DNA of 55,951 nucleotides, taken from positions 1-55,951 of the forward strand of contig JBMNNS010000003.1 of NCBI GenBank assembly GCA_050942625.1, read 5' to 3'. The position numbers and the translations under genes are program-made. Below are positions 49,068-55,951 of this stretch, piece after piece. The notes below the pieces were generated by a model. The model was given only the letters and a program-made list of their open reading frames with translations. It was not told the origin of the DNA and did no database searches. Positions within the stretch are counted from its first letter, which is position 1. Every line of letters starts with the position of its first letter. The stretch comes from JBMNNS01 sp050942625. GTDB taxonomy: Bacteria > Bacillota > Dethiobacteria > DTU022 > UBA8154.

Positions 49068-50288
49068 ATGGAAGATGTATTTTTTAATACTATTGATGAG
49101 GTGATCGAGGATCTGAAAGAAGGGAAAATGATTGTCGTTGTGGACGATCAGGACAGGGAAAATGAAGGGGATCTCATTATGGCTGCGGAAAAAGCTACTC
49201 CAGAGGCCGTAAATTTCATGGCTACCTATGGGCGTGGCCTGATCTGTGTTCCTCTTACTGAAGAACGTATTAAAGAACTAAATCTTCCTCTCATGGTTGC
49301 TCAAAACACCGACAAGCATCAAACTGCATTTACGGTATCCGTTGATGCCAAGGGGACTACGACAGGGATCTCTGCTTTTGAAAGAGCAATGACCATTAAA
49401 AAGTTGATCAGTCCCGATGCCAGGCCCGAGGATTTTACCCGGCCAGGGCATATTTTCCCCTTGCAAGCAAAAGAGGGCGGTGTCTTGCGCCGCACTGGCC
49501 ATACCGAGGCTGCTGTTGATCTGGCCAGGCTAGCCGGGCTCCAGCCGGCGGGTGTGCTCTGCGAGATCATGAACGATGATGGTACTATGGCCAGGGTCCC
49601 CCAGCTCATGAATTATGTCCGGGAACATGGTCTAAAGATCATTACCATCGCTGACCTTATCGAGTACCGTATGAAAAAGCAAAAACTGGTCTGGAGGGCA
49701 GCAGAAACTGTTTTGCCAACACCTTTTGGTGAATTTAAGCTTATTGCTTACAATAATTCCGTGGATGACAAAACCCATATTGCCCTCACCATGGGGAAAA
49801 TAGATAAGGACACACCTAAGTTGGTCAGGGTGCATTCCGAATGTTTTACCGGTGACGTGCTTGGATCGCTTCGTTGCGATTGCGGCAGGCAGCTTGCCCA
49901 GGCTTTAAAACAGATTGGCGAGGGCGGCAGCGGGGTGCTTGTTTATATGAGGCAGGAAGGCCGCGGCATTGGCCTTGTTAATAAAATAAAGGCTTATTAC
50001 CTGCAGGACTGTGGCAAGGATACCGTGGAAGCAAATATAGAGCTTGGTTTCCCTCCCGACCTTCGCGACTATGGTTTGGGGGCTCAGATTCTGGTTGATT
50101 TAGGGGTTGGGAAAATACGCCTCCTAACCAATAACCCCCGCAAAATTAAAGGACTGGAAGGGTACGGGTTAACCATTGTAGAGCGGGTCCCAATTGAAAT
50201 TTCCCCGAATGTCTATAATACCTATTATCTTGAAACCAAGAGGGATAAATTAGGACATCTTTTAGACTTTACCGGAAATAAGAAATAA
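49068..50288 (+). CDS. ribBA: Bifunctional DHBP synthase / GTP cyclohydrolase II
   Basis: Makes the two precursors for lumazine. The N-terminal half has VDDQDRENEGDLIMAAE, GRGLICVPL and RRTGHTEAAVDLARLAG; the C-terminal half has VHSECFTGDVLGSLRCDCG with the zinc cysteines, MRQEGRGIGLVNKI, DLRDYGLGAQIL and LLTNNPRKIKGLEGYGL. The 406-residue length is normal. ATG 49068 lies 37 bases after ribE. Confidence 0.97.
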   Translation: MEDVFFNTIDEVIEDLKEGKMIVVVDDQDRENEGDLIMAAEKATPEAVNFMATYGRGLICVPLTEERIKELNLPLMVAQNTDKHQTAFTVSVDAKGTTTGISAFERAMTIKKLISPDARPEDFTRPGHIFPLQAKEGGVLRRTGHTEAAVDLARLAGLQPAGVLCEIMNDDGTMARVPQLMNYVREHGLKIITIADLIEYRMKKQKLVWRAAETVLPTPFGEFKLIAYNNSVDDKTHIALTMGKIDKDTPKLVRVHSECFTGDVLGSLRCDCGRQLAQALKQIGEGGSGVLVYMRQEGRGIGLVNKIKAYYLQDCGKDTVEANIELGFPPDLRDYGLGAQILVDLGVGKIRLLTNNPRKIKGLEGYGLTIVERVPIEISPNVYNTYYLETKRDKLGHLLDFTGNKK

Positions 50289-50309
50289 GAGCTAAGGGCG
50301 GTGCTAATC

Positions 50310-50777
50310 TTGGTGAAACAAATTGAGGGTTATCTTAGTGCAAAAGGATTTCGTTTTGGGTTAATAGTAAGCCGTTTCAATGAATTCATTTCCAGCAAGC
50401 TTCTAACGGGGGCCCTGGATGCCTTGAGAAGGCACGATGCCGCCGATGAAGATATAGAAATAGCCTGGGTTCCGGGTTCTTTTGAAATACCCCTGGCAGC
50501 CAAAAAAATGGTCAAAAGTGGGCGTTATGATGCTGTTATCTGCCTTGGTGCTGTGATCAGGGGCGACACCCCTCATTTTGACTATGTGGCTTCCGAGGTG
50601 GCCAAAGGTATTGCCCTTGTGGGGCTGGAAACAGAACTACCCGTTATTTTTGGCGTTATAACCAGCGATACTTTAGAACAAGCAATTGAAAGGGCTGGTA
50701 ACAAAGCAGGCAATAAGGGTTGGGATGCTGCCCTTAGTGCCATCGAAATGGCAAACCTGATCCCAAAAATAAGCTAA
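50310..50777 (+). CDS. ribH: 6,7-dimethyl-8-ribityllumazine synthase
   Basis: Condenses the RibD and RibB products. The 155-residue protein has GLIVSRFNEFISSKLL, WVPGSFEIPLAAKKM, GAVIRGDTPHFDYV and FGVITSDTLEQAIERAG. TTG 50310 fits the spacing from AAGGGCGG; GTG 50301 and GTG 50313 are alternatives. Last gene of the rib operon. Confidence 0.96.
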   Translation: MVKQIEGYLSAKGFRFGLIVSRFNEFISSKLLTGALDALRRHDAADEDIEIAWVPGSFEIPLAAKKMVKSGRYDAVICLGAVIRGDTPHFDYVASEVAKGIALVGLETELPVIFGVITSDTLEQAIERAGNKAGNKGWDAALSAIEMANLIPKIS

Positions 50778-50821
50778 TGTAATTCTGAATAAAAATGTAA
50801 TAGATAGTCTCCAATAAAGGG

Positions 50822-50845
50822 GGGCAGGTTTCCTGCCCTCTTTTT
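50822..50845 (+). terminator. Intrinsic terminator of the riboflavin operon
   Basis: GGGCAGG (50822-50828) pairs with CCTGCCC (50832-50838), followed by TCTTTTT. Confidence 0.85.
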
Positions 50846-50881
50846 CGAGGAAAGAGGGGAAGGAAAGATAGGGTGGTATAA

Positions 50882-53605
50882 ATGGCGGATGAAGAAAAAA
50901 AAGGCCGGGGTAAATTTTTTATCCTGGATGGGAACAGCTTAGCTTACAGGGCCTTTTTTGCCCTTCCACTGGAAATACAAACTAAAAAAGGCCTTCACAC
51001 TAATGCGGTGCTTGGGTTTACCAACATGCTGTTACGCTTGCTCAGGGATGAATCTCCGGAATATTTAGCAGTAGCTTTTGATTACCCTGCCCCTACCTTT
51101 CGGCACAAGGTATACCGGGAATATAAGGCTACAAGAGAAAAAACTCCCCCGGAACTCAGTGAACAATTACCGTTTATTAAAAAAGTTCTTAAAGCCTTCA
51201 ATATTCCGGTTTTTGAAATAGAAGGTTATGAAGCGGACGATATCATTGGAACTTTTTGCCGGATCGGGGAGGAAGCCCAGATCGATCCTGTGATAGTCAC
51301 AGCCGATACCGATGTCTACCAACTTTTTTCCTCCCGGACAAAAGCTCTTATAACGCGCAAGGGGATTTCCCTGCTGGAGGAATTTAGCCTAGAAAAGCTA
51401 AAAAGGGACTATAACCTTACCCCGGCCCAGTGGGTAGATTTTAAAGCTTTAAAAGGGGACAGTTCCGATAATATCCCCGGGGTACCGGGAATAGGGGAGA
51501 AAAGGGCGCTACAGCTTTTGGGGAAGTACGGTTCCCTGGAAGGAATCCTCAGCCATAAGGATAAAATAAAGGGTAAGTTAGGGGAAAACCTCAGGGCCTA
51601 TGCTGAACAGGCCCTGCAGAGCAAGGATCTGGTCTTGATTAACAGATACGTTCCCGTAACCCTGCTCCTGGAAGAGTGCCGCCTCAGCAATCCCAGCTGG
51701 GAAAATTTATATGCTGTTTTTACGGAATTGGAATTTAAAAACCTGATCGAGAGGACCCCCCAACTTTCCCGTTTAAAAAACGGTGGCAAGTTACCGGGGC
51801 CTGTAATTTCGGAGGCCGGCGAAAAACTGGATTTAAAAATTTCCCAGGTAAAAAATAGGAGAGAACTTAAGGCTTTTTCTAAAAAAATAAGAAGTTCTTC
51901 GTTTTTTTCTCTGCTTTTGCCCCCAGATGCCCCCAACCGGGCTTCTGCAGCAGGGTTATTCTGTGCTCCGGGAAAAGAGGAGGTCTTCTATCTACCCCTT
52001 GACGGTAGCGGTATCCCAGTAAACCTAATCCTTGAAATCTTGAATGATGTTTTTACAGATCCAGCCAGAACGCTTCTTACCCATGACTTTAAACCCTTTT
52101 TTAAATATTTTACAGAAAAAGGGGTTTGTTTTTCCTGCCGGGTATTTGATACCCTTTTAGCTGCTTATTTACTTGAACCCGGCAGGCCTGCCTACCATCT
52201 TACCGTGTTATACGAGGAATATTTGGGTTTAAAAATTCCAGAGCCGGCAAAGGGGCTTGCCGGGGAGCAAGGTTTTAAAGAAGAACAACTTTTTTGGGGC
52301 CGTTGCACGCATCACCTATTCGATCTGCAAACAGTCTTAGGGGACAACTTAGAAAATAGGGAACTGGCCAGGCTTTATTATGAACTGGAACTGCCCCTTA
52401 CCCGGGTCTTGGCCGGGATGGAATTAAAAGGTATAACGGTAAGGGAGGAAATCCTGGATAACCTGGCTATGGAGTTAGATAAAGAAATGGAATCCCTCCA
52501 TGAGGAGATCATCAGGCTGGCAGGAGAACCCTTTAACCTTAGCTCACCAAAACAGTTAAGCTTCATTCTTTTTGAAAAACTGAATTTACCGGTTATCCGG
52601 CGGATTAAAACCGGATATTCCACTGATGCCAGAGTGCTTCAGGAGCTTTCGCTTTACCATCCCATTGCTGCCCACTTATTAAAATACCGGACTATGCACA
52701 AACTAAAGACTACCTATATCGATGGACTGCGGGCGTTGATCAGGCCGGAAACGGGAAAGGTCCACACCACCTTTAACCAGACCGTAACAGCAACCGGCCG
52801 GCTTAGCAGCAAGGATCCTAACCTGCAAAACATTCCGGTCAGAGTGGAAGAGGGGCGCAGGGTGCGTGAGGCTTTTACCCCCAGCCGGGAAGGTAACCTC
52901 TTTCTTGCCGCCGACTATTCCCAGATCGAACTGCGCATCATGGCCCATCTTTCAGGGGACACCAACCTGATCGATGCTTTTCAAAGGGAACAGGATATCC
53001 ATACCCGTACAGCGGCAGAAGTTTTTAACGTCCCCCTCCAGGACGTTACTCCCACAATGCGCGACAGGGCCAAGGCCGTTAATTTTGGCATTATTTATGG
53101 TATTAGTGACTATGGGCTATCGCAGGATTTGCAAATTTCCAGGGCAGAGTCGCGGGGGTACATTAAAAGCTATTTTAAACGTTACCCGGGGGTCCAGGAA
53201 TATGTCCGCAGCTGCATCGCCATGGCCCGGGAAAAGGGATATGTTACCACAGTAATGAATAGGAGACGTTACCTGCCCGATATAAACCATTCTAATTTTA
53301 ACCGCAGAAGTTTTGCGGAGCGCATGGTTCGCAATACCCCTGTGCAGGGCTCAGCGGCGGATATTATCAAGGCTGCCATGCTGGCCATTGATCGTTGGCT
53401 TCAGGAAAACAAGCTGCAAACGGCTATGATCCTTCAGGTTCATGACGAGCTTATTTTTGAGCTTTATGTAGAGGAACTGGAAAAGGTGGCCAGGAATGTG
53501 AAGAAGATCATGGAGGGTATCTTCCCCCTTTCGGTACCCCTGAAAGTTGAATTAAAGTTAGGCAGGGATTGGTACCACCTGTATCCCCTTGATCTGGAGG
53601 TGTAG
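50882..53605 (+). CDS. polA: DNA polymerase I
   Basis: A 907-residue protein with an N-terminal 5'-3' exonuclease (LDGNSLAYRAFFAL, GYEADDIIGTF, GDSSDNIPGVPGIGEK), a middle 3'-5' exonuclease fold and a C-terminal polymerase: ADYSQIELRIMAHLSGD (motif A), RDRAKAVNFGIIYGISDYG (motif B) and LQVHDELIFE (motif C). In the middle domain the first metal-binding motif is lost (SFFSLLLPPDAP in place of an F-D-x-E sequence), although the Asp of RVFDTLLAAYLL remains, so proofreading is probably inactive, as in many Firmicutes PolA. ATG 50882 begins soon after the rib terminator. Confidence 0.96.
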   Translation: MADEEKKGRGKFFILDGNSLAYRAFFALPLEIQTKKGLHTNAVLGFTNMLLRLLRDESPEYLAVAFDYPAPTFRHKVYREYKATREKTPPELSEQLPFIKKVLKAFNIPVFEIEGYEADDIIGTFCRIGEEAQIDPVIVTADTDVYQLFSSRTKALITRKGISLLEEFSLEKLKRDYNLTPAQWVDFKALKGDSSDNIPGVPGIGEKRALQLLGKYGSLEGILSHKDKIKGKLGENLRAYAEQALQSKDLVLINRYVPVTLLLEECRLSNPSWENLYAVFTELEFKNLIERTPQLSRLKNGGKLPGPVISEAGEKLDLKISQVKNRRELKAFSKKIRSSSFFSLLLPPDAPNRASAAGLFCAPGKEEVFYLPLDGSGIPVNLILEILNDVFTDPARTLLTHDFKPFFKYFTEKGVCFSCRVFDTLLAAYLLEPGRPAYHLTVLYEEYLGLKIPEPAKGLAGEQGFKEEQLFWGRCTHHLFDLQTVLGDNLENRELARLYYELELPLTRVLAGMELKGITVREEILDNLAMELDKEMESLHEEIIRLAGEPFNLSSPKQLSFILFEKLNLPVIRRIKTGYSTDARVLQELSLYHPIAAHLLKYRTMHKLKTTYIDGLRALIRPETGKVHTTFNQTVTATGRLSSKDPNLQNIPVRVEEGRRVREAFTPSREGNLFLAADYSQIELRIMAHLSGDTNLIDAFQREQDIHTRTAAEVFNVPLQDVTPTMRDRAKAVNFGIIYGISDYGLSQDLQISRAESRGYIKSYFKRYPGVQEYVRSCIAMAREKGYVTTVMNRRRYLPDINHSNFNRRSFAERMVRNTPVQGSAADIIKAAMLAIDRWLQENKLQTAMILQVHDELIFELYVEELEKVARNVKKIMEGIFPLSVPLKVELKLGRDWYHLYPLDLEV

Positions 53606-53610
53606 TATAT

Positions 53611-54444
53611 TTGCCCGAACTTCCGGAAGTAGAATGCATCGTCCGCGATCTGAGACGTTGTTGCGTTGGGAAAAGGATAACGGGGGTTCGCTTTTTATAT
53701 CCAGGGTTACTGCAGGGCATGGAGCCTGCAGATTTTACCCGGCGGGTTGCAGGTTGTCTGATCCAGAAGGTGAGCAGGAAGGGGAAATATATACTATTTT
53801 ATTTAAGCAGTGGCGAGGTAATGGAGATCCATTTGCGCATGACCGGCAATTTACTTTACTATAGTAACCCCATAACCCCTAACAAGTATGTCCGGGCTAT
53901 CTTTTTTTTAAATGAATGCAGCCGGCTTTTTTTTCAGGATATCCGCAAGTTTGGCACCTTGAGGTTATGGCCGAAAGAGAAATTACCGCAGGCCCCCTCT
54001 TCCCTCCTGGGTTGTGATCCTCTGGGGGCACAATTTAATCCAGATACTTTTCGAACTCTCCTGCAGGGAAAACCAGCAAGAATGATCAAATCTTTTCTGC
54101 TTGACCAAGGAAATATTGCCGGGATGGGTAATATATATACTGATGAGGCTTTGTTCAGGGCCGGGATCCATCCTGCAAGAAAAGCCGGCAGCCTTAGCCT
54201 GCTTGAGGAGGAAAGACTTTATGAGGCTATTTGTAGTATTCTACAGGAAGCGATAGCCTTGCGGGGCACCAGTTTTGCTAATTACAGGGATTTAGCCGGC
54301 GAAAAAGGGGGTTTCCGGGAATTGTTAAAGGTTTATCGCAGAAAGGGCCAGCCATGTTTTCGTTGTGGAAGGGAAATACAGCGCCGTGTTATTGCCGGCC
54401 GCGGGACGTTCTTTTGCAGATTTTGCCAGCCCCTGGCAAAATGA
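53611..54444 (+). CDS. mutM: Formamidopyrimidine-DNA glycosylase
   Basis: Removes oxidised purines and nicks the AP site. The 277-residue protein starts PELPEVE, giving the catalytic N-terminal Pro and Glu after Met removal, has MEIHLRMTGNL, RKFGTLRLW, GNIAGMGNIYTDEALFRAGIHP and a C-terminal zinc finger (CFRCG...CRFC). TTG 53611 follows GGAGGTG, 5 bases after polA. Confidence 0.96.
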   Translation: MPELPEVECIVRDLRRCCVGKRITGVRFLYPGLLQGMEPADFTRRVAGCLIQKVSRKGKYILFYLSSGEVMEIHLRMTGNLLYYSNPITPNKYVRAIFFLNECSRLFFQDIRKFGTLRLWPKEKLPQAPSSLLGCDPLGAQFNPDTFRTLLQGKPARMIKSFLLDQGNIAGMGNIYTDEALFRAGIHPARKAGSLSLLEEERLYEAICSILQEAIALRGTSFANYRDLAGEKGGFRELLKVYRRKGQPCFRCGREIQRRVIAGRGTFFCRFCQPLAK

Positions 54445-54587
54445 AACCCGGTCAGCGTTTTAAGAATTTGTTACTTGATTTTGGCAGATTTTAGCTAAAT
54501 CGCTCTTAAGATATTGATTTTAACGTTTTAGTTTATTATACTTTTTATTATACTTTGAATTGGGTATATTAGGAAGGGGCTCTAAAA

Positions 54588-55193
54588 TTGTTAAAGGTAG
54601 GGCTTACAGGTGGAATAGGATGCGGGAAATCTATGGTTGCCAAAATGTTGGCTTCAAAAAGCGCTTTATTGATTGATGCCGATCAGCTGGCCAGGGAGGT
54701 GGTAGAACCAGGGGAACCTGCCTGGGAAGAAATTGTTAAATGGTTGGACAGGGATGTTCTACTGGAAGACAATACCCTTGATCGACGGCGCTTGGGTGAA
54801 ATAGTCTTTGGAGATGAAAAAAAGCTCCAAAAGTTAAATGCCATTATCCATCCCCATATTGCGGCGTTGCTTTCCCAAAGAAGTGCCCAGTATGCCCTTT
54901 CCTATCCTGACAGGGTCCAGATCTGGGAGGTACCCCTTTTGTTTGAAGTTGGTATGCAGGATAAGGTCGATTATGTCGTAGTTGTTGCCGCCAGCCACGA
55001 AAATCAGGTAAAGAGGTTGAGGGAAAGGGATCGTTTGCCGGAGGAGGAAATATTAAAGCGAATCAATTCCCAACTTCCCTTGCAGGAAAAAATTGATGCA
55101 GCCGATTATGTAATTTACAACGATGGCACAGAGGATCATTTACAGCAGGAAGTGGATCTACTTTGGGAAAAAATCAGGGAGCTGGCACTTTAA
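54588..55193 (+). CDS. coaE: Dephospho-CoA kinase
   Basis: Last step of CoA synthesis. The 201-residue P-loop kinase has VGLTGGIGCGKSMVAKML, LIDADQLAREVVEPG, HPHIAALL and EVPLLFEVGMQ. TTG 54588 follows AGGAAGGGG. The polA-mutM-coaE-transglycosylase order is common in Firmicutes. Confidence 0.95.
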   Translation: MLKVGLTGGIGCGKSMVAKMLASKSALLIDADQLAREVVEPGEPAWEEIVKWLDRDVLLEDNTLDRRRLGEIVFGDEKKLQKLNAIIHPHIAALLSQRSAQYALSYPDRVQIWEVPLLFEVGMQDKVDYVVVVAASHENQVKRLRERDRLPEEEILKRINSQLPLQEKIDAADYVIYNDGTEDHLQQEVDLLWEKIRELAL

Positions 55194-55270
55194 GGTGACA
55201 AAGGCCTGCAGCAAAGTGTCAAGCTTAACACTCTAATGATCTGAGGTGTTTTCTGCTGGGGAACAAGAAC

Positions 55271-55816
55271 TTGGGCAGGGCATTATTTCTACTAATATTT
55301 ATTTTGCTGTTATATTTGATTATCTCACAGGCTAGTTTTTTCTTAAAATATGTTTATCCCTTTCACTACCGTGAAGCAATTACAGCTGCAGCAGAAAATA
55401 ATAAATTGGATCCCCTGTTGGTTGCGGCGATGATCTGGGTAGAAAGCGGTTTTGACGAGAAGGCCGAATCGGATAAGGGGGCAATTGGTTTGATGCAGAT
55501 CATGCCCGAGACGGGTTTGTGGGCGGCGGAACAGATGGGGTTCAGCGACTTCACTGCCGAGAAACTCTTTGATCCTTATATAAGCATTACTATTGGTTCA
55601 TGGTACCTTGGTCAGCTATTAGACCAATTTAATCGCAATACCTATGCTGCCCTGGCTGCCTACAATGGGGGCAGGGGCCATGTAAGTAGTTGGCTTGAAA
55701 ACGGGACCTGGGATGGAAGCAGGGAAAACCTGGCAGATATTCCCTTCCCGGAAACATTTCACTATATAAAAAGGATTGAGCGGGTATATCAACGTTACAG
55801 TAATATTTACAAGTAG
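55271..55816 (+). CDS. Lytic murein transglycosylase, SLT type
   Basis: A 181-residue protein with an N-terminal membrane anchor or signal (LFLLIFILLLYLIISQASFF) and an SLT domain: catalytic Glu in MIWVESGFDEKAESDKGAIGLMQIMPETG, SWYLGQLLDQF and ALAAYNGGRGHV. It cleaves peptidoglycan outside the membrane. TTG 55271 has GGGGAA upstream. The remaining 135 bases of the window are AT-rich and show nothing. Confidence 0.92.
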   Translation: MGRALFLLIFILLLYLIISQASFFLKYVYPFHYREAITAAAENNKLDPLLVAAMIWVESGFDEKAESDKGAIGLMQIMPETGLWAAEQMGFSDFTAEKLFDPYISITIGSWYLGQLLDQFNRNTYAALAAYNGGRGHVSSWLENGTWDGSRENLADIPFPETFHYIKRIERVYQRYSNIYK

Positions 55817-55951
55817 TGACAGTGATAACAAAATATGTTAAACCTACAAAAGATAAAATAAAATTTTTAAAAAAAATGCAAAGGAAAAGGGAAATTGGTA
55901 AAGAAAAAGAATATATTAACAATGTCCCGTTAACTTTGTTAAAAATAACAA

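Overview
The window is chromosomal DNA of an anaerobic, endospore-forming Gram-positive bacterium of the class Clostridia, probably a Peptococcaceae-like lineage (Thermincola / Desulfotomaculum relatives). This rests on a long stretch whose gene order matches the ylm-divIVA-ileS-lspA-pyrR-yloA...prkC-rsgA-rpe region of Bacillus subtilis, on spore-associated families (YlmC/YmxH, YteA, a SpoIIM-like protein), on strictly anaerobic redox genes (Rnf-type subunits, a four-cluster ferredoxin), and on strong AGGAGG-type ribosome binding sites with frequent TTG and GTG starts. The genus is inference.

Layout. 1-1.8 kb: distal end of a CRISPR array, a decayed transposon ATPase with a small companion ORF, and a Csx20-like type III CRISPR accessory gene with its own promoter. 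1.8-4.6 kb: a FIST-GAF-GGDEF signalling protein whose first 56 codons are separated from the rest by a one-base frameshift, then a hairpin-rich spacer. 4.6-7.7 kb: purine salvage, with adenine deaminase and an NCS2 purine permease. 8.1-8.5 kb: an isolated small gene with its own promoter and terminator. 8.7-11.8 kb: rnfC, rnfD and an FdnH-like 16-Cys ferredoxin, without rnfG/E/A/B. 11.9-12.2 kb: noncoding DNA with five hairpins ending in a canonical terminator. 12.3-13.8 kb: a flavin-binding PNPOx-like protein, tRNA-Leu(CAA) and a sirtuin.

14.0-20.3 kb: the division/septation cluster, with ylmC, an NrdD-like pseudoenzyme with an ATP-cone, an HlyD-like membrane protein, yggS, sepF, yggT, ylmH and divIVA. 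20.3-23.5 kb: T-box-controlled ileS. 23.56-23.88 kb: a patch of short tandem and inverted repeats. 24-27 kb: a DUF5665-like protein, yteA, lspA, rluD-type synthase and pyrR. 27.1-28.9 kb: rqcH on the minus strand. 29.1-47.1 kb: a long plus-strand housekeeping run (Ca-ATPase, yicC, remA, gmk, rpoZ, coaBC, priA, def, fmt, two membrane proteins of unknown function, rsmB, stp, prkC, rsgA, rpe), interrupted by a minus-strand SpoIIM-like gene. 47.2-50.8 kb: riboflavin operon ribD-E-BA-H with a terminator. 50.9-55.8 kb: polA, mutM, coaE and a lytic transglycosylase.

Most noteworthy: (1) lspA, fmt and rsgA all appear to start at CTG, each behind a good ribosome binding site and each needed to complete the family's N-terminus; two further short ORFs look the same. 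(2) The NrdD-like protein keeps its ATP-cone and core fold but lacks both active-site cysteines and the whole glycyl-radical C-terminus, and it sits in a division gene cluster. (3) The rnfC-rnfD-ferredoxin trio looks like a reduced or hybrid Rnf-type redox module. (4) A csx20 gene and a CRISPR array end lie beside transposon remnants. All calls come from reading the sequence; no database search was possible.
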